Assembly (NCBI GenBank): GCA_964495505.1
Contig: CAZBVM010000028.1
Location: 1 to 6,869 of the forward strand
Length of the DNA stretch: 6,869 nucleotides
Reading direction: 5' to 3'
Source of the DNA: JACPHB01 sp964495505
Lineage (GTDB): Bacteria > Patescibacteriota > Minisyncoccia > UBA10092
Positions 1-4,851 of the stretch are shown here, in pieces. Below the pieces are notes generated by a model. It did not search any database. It worked only from the letters and a program-made list of their open reading frames with translations, and was not told the origin of the DNA. The position numbers and the translations under genes were made by a program. Every line of letters starts with the position of its first letter. Position 1 is the stretch's first letter.

Positions 1-60
1 TATGTGAGCTATTATTCCTATGTTTCTAACTTTTTCAATTGGATAATGTTTTTTTGCCAT
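1..60 (-). CDS. fusA: Elongation factor G, N-terminal fragment
   Basis: The reverse strand from 60 to the window edge encodes 20 residues beginning MAKKHYPIEKVRNIGIIAHI. This is the typical EF-G start; the last residues lead into the P-loop (usually HIDAGKTT), which lies outside the window. EF-G is the translocation GTPase of translation. The start codon is 58-60, with an AAGGA Shine-Dalgarno at about 66-70. The gene is third in the str order rpsL-rpsG-fusA, 55 nt after rpsG, and that context supports the call. Only the first 20 codons are visible, so nothing can be said about the rest. Confidence 0.9.
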   Translation of the reverse strand, partial: MAKKHYPIEKVRNIGIIAHI

Positions 61-68
61 GAGTTTCC

Positions 69-113
69 TTTGAAAAGAAAATAAAAATTTTAAAATTTTA
101 TTTTCTTTTCAAA
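69..113 (-). repeat. AT-rich perfect hairpin between rpsG and fusA
   Basis: Positions 69-86 pair perfectly with 96-113 (18 bp) around a 9-nt loop that is itself TTTT/AAAA. The element almost fills the rpsG-fusA gap, and its edge touches the fusA Shine-Dalgarno. In RNA it is a long, mostly A-U stem without a following U-tract, so it is more likely an intercistronic processing or translation-coupling element, or a small repeat copy, than a terminator. Its GAAAAGAAAATAAAA arm resembles the arms of the 606-705 element. Confidence 0.8.
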
Positions 114-115
114 TA

Positions 116-583
116 TTACCAGCTGAAGTGCGCGAAAGCTCTGTTGGCTTCAGCCATGCGATGAGTGTCTAACTTCTTTTTTATGGCCGCGCCCTCATTG
201 TTGCTTGCCAAGATAAACTCTTCTGCCAGTTTGGCGGCCATAGGTTTTCCTTTTTTTGTTTTAGCCGCTTTAATAATCCAGCGAAAAGCCAATTGTATTT
301 TTCTATCGGTTCTCACCGGTTGCGGCACCTGATAATTGGCGCCGCCGATTCGGCGCGAGCGAACTTCAAGCGACGGCGAAACGTTTCTTACCGCTTTTTC
401 AAAAAGCGGTAGCGGAGCACTTTTGGTTTTTTCTTTTATGATATCAAAGGACTCATAAACCACTTTTTGGGCCACCGATTTTTTCCCTTGGCGCATTATG
501 TAATTTATAAATTTGCCCACCAGCGGGTTTTGATATTGATAATCTGGAACAGCGTGTTTTTTTATTTTTGTTTTTCGTCTCAT
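116..583 (-). CDS. rpsG: 30S ribosomal protein S7
   Basis: A 155-residue protein of normal bacterial S7 length. S7 is the primary 16S rRNA binder that organises the head of the small subunit near the E site. Family signatures are the MRRK start, VGKFINYIMRQGKK at about residues 22-35, the EVRSRRIGGANYQVPQPVR segment in the middle, and the C-terminal run EANRAFAHF ending in W. The start at 581-583 is fixed by MRRK, but no Shine-Dalgarno precedes it (the upstream RNA is UUCGUUAAAUUAAA). Translation may therefore depend on coupling, unstructured A/U-rich RNA, or S1-like binding. The gene lies in the str operon behind rpsL, separated by the 606-705 hairpin. In E. coli S7 is the autoregulator of this operon; whether it is here is unknown. 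Confidence 0.97.
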   Translation of the reverse strand: MRRKTKIKKHAVPDYQYQNPLVGKFINYIMRQGKKSVAQKVVYESFDIIKEKTKSAPLPLFEKAVRNVSPSLEVRSRRIGGANYQVPQPVRTDRKIQLAFRWIIKAAKTKKGKPMAAKLAEEFILASNNEGAAIKKKLDTHRMAEANRAFAHFSW

Positions 584-605
584 TTTAATTTAACGAATAA
601 TGAAT

Positions 606-705
606 ATTGAAAGAAAATGAAATTTAAAAATTCTAGGTGGGGGCGAGCCGTTCCGCCGAAGGCGGAATGGGGCTAAGGAATTTTTAAATTTTATTTTCTT
701 TCAAT
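606..705 (-). repeat. Long nested inverted repeat between rpsL and rpsG
   Basis: Arms 606-633 and 678-705 are 28 nt each and complementary at 27 positions; the exception is G/T. Inside lies a separate GC-rich hairpin, TTCCGCC (651-657), loop GAA, GGCGGAA (661-667). The whole makes a long cruciform or RNA hairpin starting 5 nt after the rpsL stop. No U-tract follows, and rpsG must be transcribed through it. The outer arms resemble the 69-113 element, so the two may be copies of one repeat, with the GC-rich core missing from the shorter one. Confidence 0.85.
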
Positions 706-709
706 GTTT

Positions 710-1191
710 TTACTTGGGTTTCTTGGCTCCGTATTTACTTCTTTGCTGTTTTCTGCCTTCAACGCCGGCGAAATCCAAAATGCCGCGGACAATATGATAG
801 CGAACGCCAGGAAGATCTTTCACTCTTCCGCCGCGAATCACAACCACCGAGTGCTCCTGCAAATTATGGCCGATGCCGGGAATATAGGCCGTAACTTCCA
901 TGCCGTTGGTAAGCCGTATGTGGGTGGTTTTTACGACATCAGAATACAGTCTGCGTGTAATAGGCGTCAGTAAANNNNNNNNNNCCGGACTCTGGCCACT
1001 TTTCGCAGAGCCGAATTCGGTTTTTTTGGAGTGGTGGTAAAAACTTTAACGCAAACACCGCGTTTAAACGGAGACGGCGAAAAAACCGGCCGGTTTTTAA
1101 TGACATTAAAATAATATTGCAGCGCCGGAGATTTGGTCTTACTCTTCTTCGGTTTTCTTGGATTTTTTATTAATTGATGAATCGTCGGCAT
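710..1191 (-). CDS. rpsL: 30S ribosomal protein S12, interrupted by gap and extra sequence
   Basis: S12 shapes the decoding centre of the 30S subunit. Codons 1-69 run from the ATG at 1189-1191 (MPTIHQLIK) to the CGG at 985-987 and contain SPALQ, GVCVKV and the decoding-loop sequence TPKKPNSALRKVARVR. The remaining part runs from CTT at 911-913 (LTNGMEVTAYIPGIGHNLQEHS) to the stop at 710-712 and ends SKYGAKKPK. Joined directly, these halves give a complete, normal S12 of 136 residues with nothing missing. Yet 10 N and 61 sequenced bases separate them. The start was chosen over an ATG at 1216-1218 because S12 proteins begin MPTI. GGAAG lies upstream at about 1206-1210, with long spacing. The gene is first in the str operon. 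Confidence 0.93.
914..974 (-). other. Non-S12 segment inside rpsL (possible 3' end of an intervening element)
   Basis: These 61 bases lie between the gap and the codon for Leu70 of S12. Read in the S12 frame they are open for 20 codons and give TPITRRLYSDVVKTTHIR just before LTNG. No such residues are expected in S12 here. The CGG codon for Arg69 is present on both sides (985-987 and 914-916), so the boundary is ambiguous by 3 nt. Possible origins are the 3' end of a group I or II intron, of an intein or other insertion, or a strain-variant misjoin. No intein C-terminal HN and no recognisable group II domain V is visible. A weak resemblance of YSDVVKTTHIR to NSALRKVARVR leaves open a diverged duplicate. 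Confidence 0.6.
975..984. other. Assembly gap (10 N)
   Basis: A run of exactly ten N, the usual placeholder for a scaffold join of unknown size. The real distance is not known and may be large. Confidence 0.99.
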
Positions 1192-1347
1192 ACCCAGTAT
1201 ATCAACTTCCAGAACCAAACGCTTATTCGCAGCGCTGACGCTGGATTATTAATTCTAATGATGCCCGATGTACCAACTTCCTGTTCAAATACGCTATTGC
1301 GTTTGGAATATTCTGCGAATAACTGGAAGTTGTATTACTGGGCATGT
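1192..1347 (-). promoter_or_regulatory. Structured rpsL (str operon) leader with RBS-sequestering helix and decoy copy
   Basis: Three related segments lie in the leader: A (1189-1230, spanning the rpsL start and GGAAG), B (about 1260-1300, same orientation) and C (about 1303-1346, inverted). In RNA order C comes first, at the predicted 5' end, then B, then A. C pairs with A through 11 bp (CAUGCCCAGUA with UACUGGGUAUG, one G-U), a 3x3 internal loop, and 10 bp (CAACUUCCAG with CUGGAAGUUG). A further 10 bp (UUAUUCGCAG with CUGCGAAUAA) can form past a 10-nt bulge. This buries both GGAAG and the AUG. C can instead pair with B through CAACUUCC/GGAAGUUG and AUGCCC/GGGCAU, which would free the start site. 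The layout suggests a switch; the ligand is unknown. Confidence 0.65.
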
Positions 1348-1352
1348 CCCTT

Positions 1353-1381
1353 AATTTAACCGCATCTCGCCATTTTGTCAA
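1353..1381 (-). promoter_or_regulatory. str operon promoter
   Basis: On the minus strand, TTGACA (1376-1381) is followed after exactly 17 nt by TAAATT (1353-1358). This is a strong vegetative-type promoter. The predicted transcription start is about 1346-1347, which is the first base of leader segment C. Confidence 0.8.
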
Positions 1382-1413
1382 TCCAGTGTATACATCCAGA
1401 GAGAGATTCTAAC

Positions 1414-1439
1414 AAAAAGCTCCCCTTGAGAGTGGGAGC
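1414..1439 (-). terminator. Intrinsic terminator of the 1454-1993 gene
   Basis: On the minus strand, GCTCCC (1434-1439) pairs with GGGAGC (1419-1424) around a 9-nt loop, followed by five T (1414-1418). It sits 14 nt after the stop of the exported-protein gene and insulates it from the str promoter downstream. Confidence 0.75.
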
Positions 1440-1453
1440 GCTTTCGATATTGA

Positions 1454-1993
1454 TTATTTGGTCGGGTTTGGATCGTTGGCGGAATTTTTGTTGAAATAGA
1501 CCGTTACTGTTTTGTCCATTATTCTTTCGCCGATTTCGTTTACGACATAACTAGTTGTCTTTTCTAAAGTCAGTTGTCCGTCTGTCACATTTTTTGCTTT
1601 TTCAAAAAACGTTCGCATCGCCGATAGATAACCCATTGAGTACGGCATCTTGCCTGGTTGAGTCACATACCACTTCCCATTCCCATTATCAAGAAGATGC
1701 GCTGTTTGGGCTTTATCGGTATGAAGCATCCAACCTTTCCAATGAAGATACTTGGTGCCATCCTTGTAGAATGCCCACATGGCCGCGCCTACACCGTATC
1801 TATGCGTTGGATCAAGGTAATAGCAACGCTCCAACCCCGATTGGAAATCATCGTTGAATATAACTTTTTCGCATGAACCCAAGATTAGTGACCAGCCCTC
1901 AACATCCAGAGCCGCTTCCTCTGATCTTGATATTGTTGTGGATGAAAGAACTACAAAAATAGTTAATGCCACCAAAACAGCTTTCCTTATCAT
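1454..1993 (-). CDS. Predicted exported protein of unknown function
   Basis: A 179-residue protein starting at 1991-1993, with a strong Shine-Dalgarno (AGGAGGG at about 1997-2003). The N-terminus MIRK plus the hydrophobic run AVLVALTIFVVLSS is a Sec-type signal peptide. Cleavage is likely around residues 23-27 (SRSEEA), with no lipobox cysteine. The mature part has exactly two cysteines (C41, C57), which could form a disulfide, and an aromatic core rich in Trp and Tyr (AMWAFYKDGTKYLHWKGWM at about 71-89). I recognise no family. The gene has its own promoter and terminator, so it is monocistronic. It lies downstream of two CTCGAG-centred dyads and next to the PaaX-like regulator, which suggests, as inference only, control by that regulator. 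Confidence 0.85.
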   Translation of the reverse strand: MIRKAVLVALTIFVVLSSTTISRSEEAALDVEGWSLILGSCEKVIFNDDFQSGLERCYYLDPTHRYGVGAAMWAFYKDGTKYLHWKGWMLHTDKAQTAHLLDNGNGKWYVTQPGKMPYSMGYLSAMRTFFEKAKNVTDGQLTLEKTTSYVVNEIGERIMDKTVTVYFNKNSANDPNPTK

Positions 1994-2037
1994 TTTGCCC
2001 TCCTTTTTTCTTTGGGGAATCCTCTTTCAGCTTAACA

Positions 2038-2066
2038 AGCTTAACAAAAGCTAATCTTTAAGTCAA
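2038..2066 (-). promoter_or_regulatory. Candidate promoter of the exported-protein gene
   Basis: On the minus strand, TTGACT (2061-2066), 17 nt spacer, TAAGCT (2038-2043). The -10 is weak (3 of 6). The -10 lies in a short direct repeat, AGCTTAACA, found twice at 2029-2046. No better promoter is seen between here and the gene. Confidence 0.45.
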
Positions 2067-2111
2067 GAGCGGCAAATCATACGTGATGCGTGGACATAAA
2101 CTTATTAATAA

Positions 2112-2143
2112 CCGCATAACATCTCTCGAGATGGCTTATGCGG
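2112..2143. promoter_or_regulatory. CTCGAG-centred dyad, site 1
   Basis: CCGCATA-N6-CTCGAG-N6-TATGCGG, a 32-bp dyad centred at 2127.5, with outer pairing extended by one base each side (A2111/T2144). It lies 46 bp upstream of the predicted -35 of the exported-protein gene. It can also fold as a bulged hairpin, but no T-tract follows on either strand, so a terminator is unlikely. Proposed operator. Confidence 0.7.
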
Positions 2144-2176
2144 TCAACTATTTATCTATTATCCATATTTATCTAT

Positions 2177-2208
2177 CCGCATATCCGACCTCGAGGATAA
2201 ATATGCGG
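2177..2208. promoter_or_regulatory. CTCGAG-centred dyad, site 2
   Basis: CCGCATA-N6-CTCGAG-N6-TATGCGG with the same half-sites and spacing as site 1 but unrelated N6 segments. The outer arms extend to 2174 and 2211. Its centre (2192.5) is exactly 65 bp from that of site 1. Conservation of half-sites and centre but not spacers is the mark of a protein-binding dyad rather than a recent duplication. Confidence 0.7.
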
Positions 2209-2210
2209 AT

Positions 2211-2262
2211 AAAAAATTTTTCAAAACAATTTTTCTATATAACTCTATGTGACTATTGTTTT
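2211..2262 (-). terminator. Weak candidate terminator of the regulator gene
   Basis: On the minus strand, AAAACAAT (2255-2262) can pair with ATTGTTTT (2223-2230) across a 24-nt loop, followed by an A-run and a T-run ending near 2211. The stem is short and A-T rich and overlaps the stop codon, so support is thin. Confidence 0.25.
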
Positions 2263-2830
2263 AAGAAAGCTTTAAATCAAAAATTCGGCGCAAATCCCCT
2301 TCTCTTTTGTCCAGAGATTCAACGATGCAATAATTCACATAACGGCCAATTGATAAAAATTCGCAGATAAAATCAATTTCATCTCGGCAATCGTAAGGAT
2401 AGATAAAAACACTTTCTTGGAGGGGATAAAAACCGATTTCTTTTAATTTTATTGAAAAGGCTTGGCGTTCTCTTCGCTTTTCATTTGGGATGTCAAAAAT
2501 TATCATTCGCCATTTTTTATCCCAATTTTTTAATTTTGGCAGTTCTAAATTATCATAATCAAAATTTCTAACCAATTTCCTGCCGCTATCGGTAATTTTT
2601 ATATATAACTTGTCGCCCCTTTCCACTAATTCCACCAATCTTTTATTATTTAAACGTTTCACGGCATCATAAATGCGGCGTCGATCTATTTTACCCCAGT
2701 TTTTCCGCCAGCGAATCAGAGGTTTTAACAATAGTGGCGCGTTGGGCAAGAATAACGAAGATAAAATAACCGGACCGGCAAGGGTCATAAACAAAACCTC
2801 TCTTGTTAACGATTTTCCTCTAAAATGCAT
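2261..2830 (-). CDS. PaaX-like transcriptional regulator with Cas2-fold domain
   Basis: A 189-residue protein. Residues about 8-88 look like a winged helix-turn-helix (RRRIYDAVKRLNNKRLVEL, then the wing GDKLYIKITDSGRKLV). Residues about 106-175 match the Cas2-like ferredoxin-fold domain of the PaaX family: WRMIIFDIPNEKRRERQ, LKEIGFYPLQESVFIYPYDC, EIDFICEFLSIGRYV. PaaX of E. coli represses phenylacetate catabolism. Homologues in CPR bacteria are often annotated PaaX but lack that pathway, so the effector here is unknown. The FDIP aspartate (D113) corresponds to the catalytic Asp of Cas2, but nuclease activity is not implied. No Shine-Dalgarno precedes the ATG at 2828-2830, and the predicted leader is only about 8-13 nt; M15 is an alternative start. 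Three matching dyads flank the gene, one over its promoter, suggesting autoregulation. Confidence 0.85.
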   Translation of the reverse strand: MHFRGKSLTREVLFMTLAGPVILSSLFLPNAPLLLKPLIRWRKNWGKIDRRRIYDAVKRLNNKRLVELVERGDKLYIKITDSGRKLVRNFDYDNLELPKLKNWDKKWRMIIFDIPNEKRRERQAFSIKLKEIGFYPLQESVFIYPYDCRDEIDFICEFLSIGRYVNYCIVESLDKREGDLRRIFDLKLS

Positions 2831-2849
2831 ATTTTCATTTATTGCTTAT

Positions 2850-2878
2850 ATGATAAACTAAATAATTTAACCTCACAA
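2850..2878 (-). promoter_or_regulatory. Regulator gene promoter, overlapped by site 3
   Basis: On the minus strand, TTGTGA (2873-2878), 17 nt spacer, TATCAT (2850-2855, 5 of 6 to consensus). The -35 lies inside one half of the site 3 palindrome, so a protein bound there would block RNA polymerase. The predicted start at about 2843 leaves a 13-nt leader. A second -10 (TATAAG, 2845-2850) would shorten it further. Confidence 0.6.
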
Positions 2879-2908
2879 GATCTCTCGAGAGATCTTGTGA
2901 GGTTAAAT
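2865..2908. promoter_or_regulatory. 44-bp perfect palindrome, site 3
   Basis: Positions 2865-2886 are perfectly complementary to 2887-2908. The core 2871-2902 reads CCTCACA-N6-CTCGAG-N6-TGTGAGG, the same architecture as sites 1 and 2, with half-site CCTCACA against CCGCATA. It sits between the regulator and the divergent gpmI, covering the regulator's -35 and ending about 87 bp upstream of the gpmI -35. Proposed autoregulatory operator. Confidence 0.8.
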
Positions 2909-2994
2909 GTTATCTGTTATATTGTTGTATTAATGTTATCTATTGTATTGCTGTTATATTTTTATATTACTATATTGATTATTGATTATATTAT
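2909..2994. other. Low-complexity T-rich spacer
   Basis: The plus strand is almost free of C and built from repeated TGTTAT/TTGTAT-like hexamers up to the gpmI promoter. It probably acts as easily melted or curved DNA upstream of that promoter. A plus-strand reading frame across it (2825-3022) would encode a hydrophobic peptide, but that is expected from T-rich codons. Confidence 0.5.
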
Positions 2995-3023
2995 TTGTTA
3001 TTTCGATAAGAAATTAATATAAT
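2995..3023 (+). promoter_or_regulatory. gpmI promoter giving a leaderless transcript
   Basis: TTGTTA (2995-3000), 17 nt spacer, perfect TATAAT (3018-3023). The predicted start is about 3030-3031, which is the A of the gpmI ATG, and there is no Shine-Dalgarno upstream. Both facts point to leaderless translation. Confidence 0.75.
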
Positions 3024-3030
3024 TACTCAT

Positions 3031-4593
3031 ATGTACAAACCGATTGTTTTGGTAATTTTGGACGGATACGGGCGGGGGCCGGAAAACGCGGCCAACGCTA
3101 TTTTTAAAGCGCAAAAACCCAATATAGATTTTATTGAAAAAAATTTTAAGGCGACTAATCTTCAGGCGTCGGGCATCGCCGTCGGTCTTCCCTGGGGCGA
3201 AGAAGGCAATTCCGAAGTTGGCCACTTGAATTTGGGAAGCGGCCGAATTGTTTATCAATACCTTCCCCGGATAACTTTTGCCATCCGCGACGGTTCTTTT
3301 TTTAAAAATCCAGAACTTTTAAAAGCTGCAGAACATATCAAAAAAAATAATTCTGCTTTTCATATTATTGGCCTTATCAGCCAAGGTAATGTCCACAGCT
3401 ATATTGATCATCTTTACGCTGTGCTTGATTTTGCTAAAAATGAAAAAATGGGAAATGTCTTTATTCACGCTTTCACCGACGGCCGGGATTCACCGCCCCA
3501 GGACTCGCTAGAGTTTTACAAAAAAATTAAAAACAAACTGGATAAAGATTACCCCTTTGCTAAAATAGTTGACATAATCGGCCGACATTTCGCCATGGAC
3601 CGAGACAATAATTGGGATAGAACCGAAAAGGCCTATCGCCTGATTACCGAAAGCCAAGGTGAAATTGCCGACAGTATTGAAAACGCCATTAAATCCGATT
3701 ACTACAAAAATTTAACCGATGAGTTTATTGAACCGAAAGTTATAGAGAGCAAGCCAGTTAAAGACAATGATGCAATGATGTTCATAAACTTCAGAGAGGA
3801 CAGCGCGCGTCAAATTACCGAGTCCTTTGTTTTAGAAAATTTTGACAAATTTAAAAGAAAAAAAATTGATAATCTCTATTTTTTAACCACGACTCGCTAC
3901 GATAACAATTTGCCGCTTCACGTTTTGTTTGAACCGCTAAGCGTTGATAATTCTTTAGCCAAAGTAATTTCGGAGGCCGGAAAATTTCAAATGCATATCG
4001 CTGAAACAGAAAAATACGCTCACGTAACTTATTTTTTTAACGGTGGCATCGAGGCCTCATACCGGGATGAAGAGCGACTGCTTGTGCCGACCCAACACGA
4101 TTATAATTTTGCCGAAAATCCGGCAATGTCCGCTTCCGAAATAACCGAAAAAGTTGTTGAAAGCATAGAGTCTAAAAAGTATGATTTTATTATTATTAAT
4201 TACGCTAACGCCGACATGATCGGTCATACCGGCGATTTTAAGGCCACTGTTAAGGCAATTGAAATTATAGACGATAAAATCGGCCAAATTATGAAGACAG
4301 TGCTTAAAGTTAACGGGATTTTAATTATCACTGCCGATCACGGCAATGCTGACGAAAAATTAGATCTTTTAACTGGTGCGCCTCTTACAGAACACTCCGT
4401 TAATCCAGTGCCTTTCTACTTAATAGGAAATGACTTTAAGCGTGAAAAATCACAGGAAGAAATTGAGGTGGGAAAACTGGAAGTGGGCGGTATTTTAGCC
4501 GACGTAGCGCCAACAATTTTAGAACTGATGGGGTTACCACAACCGCCTGAAATGACCGGAAAAAGTTTATTGAAACTATTTGCCGAAAGGTGA
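3031..4593 (+). CDS. gpmI: 2,3-bisphosphoglycerate-independent phosphoglycerate mutase
   Basis: A 520-residue cytoplasmic enzyme that interconverts 3- and 2-phosphoglycerate in glycolysis with a metal-bound phosphoserine. It has the usual length for this alkaline-phosphatase-superfamily enzyme. Visible motifs are LDGYG (metal ligand D11), GNSEVGH with the catalytic Ser61, TDGRDSPP (D150-D153), GRHFAMDRDNNWDR, NFREDSARQ, HIAETEKYAHVTYFFNGG, NYANADMIGHTG (D395, H399) and TADHGNAD (D436, H437). All metal ligands expected of the family appear present. Family members usually read NYANPDMVGHTG, so Ala in place of Pro is a small variation. The promoter abuts the start codon and no Shine-Dalgarno is seen, so translation is probably leaderless. 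tRNA-Arg follows after 30 nt with no terminator, so the tRNAs may be co-transcribed. Confidence 0.97.
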   Translation: MYKPIVLVILDGYGRGPENAANAIFKAQKPNIDFIEKNFKATNLQASGIAVGLPWGEEGNSEVGHLNLGSGRIVYQYLPRITFAIRDGSFFKNPELLKAAEHIKKNNSAFHIIGLISQGNVHSYIDHLYAVLDFAKNEKMGNVFIHAFTDGRDSPPQDSLEFYKKIKNKLDKDYPFAKIVDIIGRHFAMDRDNNWDRTEKAYRLITESQGEIADSIENAIKSDYYKNLTDEFIEPKVIESKPVKDNDAMMFINFREDSARQITESFVLENFDKFKRKKIDNLYFLTTTRYDNNLPLHVLFEPLSVDNSLAKVISEAGKFQMHIAETEKYAHVTYFFNGGIEASYRDEERLLVPTQHDYNFAENPAMSASEITEKVVESIESKKYDFIIINYANADMIGHTGDFKATVKAIEIIDDKIGQIMKTVLKVNGILIITADHGNADEKLDLLTGAPLTEHSVNPVPFYLIGNDFKREKSQEEIEVGKLEVGGILADVAPTILELMGLPQPPEMTGKSLLKLFAER

Positions 4594-4623
4594 TTTTTGT
4601 GGTATTTTAAGCATCAAATCAGT

Positions 4624-4697
4624 GCGCCCTTAGCTCAGTGGATTAGAGCGCCTCGCTTCGGACGAGGAGGTCGTGGGTTCAAATCCTACAGGGCGCG
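4624..4697 (+). tRNA. tRNA-Arg (anticodon UCG)
   Basis: A 74-nt cloverleaf. Acceptor GCGCCCT (4624-4630) pairs with AGGGCGC (4690-4696), discriminator G4697. The D arm is GCTC/GAGC, anticodon stem CCTCG/CGAGG with loop CTTCGGA (anticodon TCG at 4658-4660), T arm GTGGG-TTCAAAT-CCTAC. It decodes CGA and probably CGG. No CCA is encoded. It lies 30 nt after gpmI without a clear promoter of its own. Confidence 0.95.
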
Positions 4698-4773
4698 TAA
4701 GGGTTCCCGCCCCGCTTCACGAGGCGAGGCTCACCCAAAATTTATTTTGGGCGGCGAATCCTCCCGAGGACGC
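4698..4773 (+). other. GC-rich structured spacer between two tRNAs
   Basis: The 76-nt spacer contains hairpin CCCAAAA (4734-4740), loop TTTA, TTTTGGG (4745-4751), which can be enclosed by CCGCCC/GGGCGG, and a small TCCT/AGGA stem near 4759-4770. Part of it (CGCCCCGCTTCACGAGG) resembles the tRNA-Arg anticodon arm (CGCCTCGCTTCGGACGAGG). There is no T-tract, so it is probably a processing structure between co-transcribed tRNAs or a short genome repeat. Confidence 0.5.
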
Positions 4774-4846
4774 GGGTCGCTAGCTCAATTGGCAGAGCAG
4801 ATCCCTCTTAAGGATAAGGTTACAGGTTCGACTCCTGTGCGACCCA
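4774..4846 (+). tRNA. tRNA-Lys (anticodon CUU)
   Basis: A 73-nt cloverleaf. Acceptor GGGTCGC (4774-4780) pairs with GCGACCC (4839-4845), discriminator A4846. The D arm is GCTC/GAGC, the anticodon loop CTCTTAA gives anticodon CTT (4807-4809), and the T arm is ACAGG-TTCGACT-CCTGT. The anticodon stem has a G-A mismatch at its outer pair (4800/4816). It decodes AAG. No CCA is encoded. Confidence 0.94.
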
Positions 4847-4851
4847 TAAAT

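Noticed and set aside
704..973. Plus-strand 89-codon frame opposite rpsL
   Set aside because: Antisense shadow of the conserved S12 C-terminal coding sequence.
914..974. Intein C-terminus in rpsL
   Set aside because: The residues before the S12 resumption are THIR, without the usual HN, and Leu follows instead of Cys/Ser/Thr. Not excluded if the boundary is elsewhere, but unsupported.
1174..1359. Plus-strand 61-codon frame
   Set aside because: Antisense to the rpsL leader, whose repeats and promoter explain the sequence better; no ribosome site.
2112..2208. CRISPR array near a Cas2-like gene
   Set aside because: Only two dyads here and one 690 bp away, with no direct repeats or spacers of uniform length. 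The Cas2-fold domain is fused to a winged helix, as in PaaX regulators.
2083..2370. Plus-strand 95-codon frame
   Set aside because: It crosses both dyads and overlaps the 3' end of the regulator gene antisense; no ribosome site and no protein-like composition.
2865..2908. Palindrome 3 as an intrinsic terminator
   Set aside because: It lies between two divergent gene starts, no T-tract follows, and it overlaps a promoter -35.
2825..3022. Plus-strand 65-codon frame encoding a hydrophobic, membrane-like peptide
   Set aside because: It has no ribosome site, runs through the 44-bp palindrome and the T-rich spacer, and its hydrophobicity follows from TTN/ATN codons.
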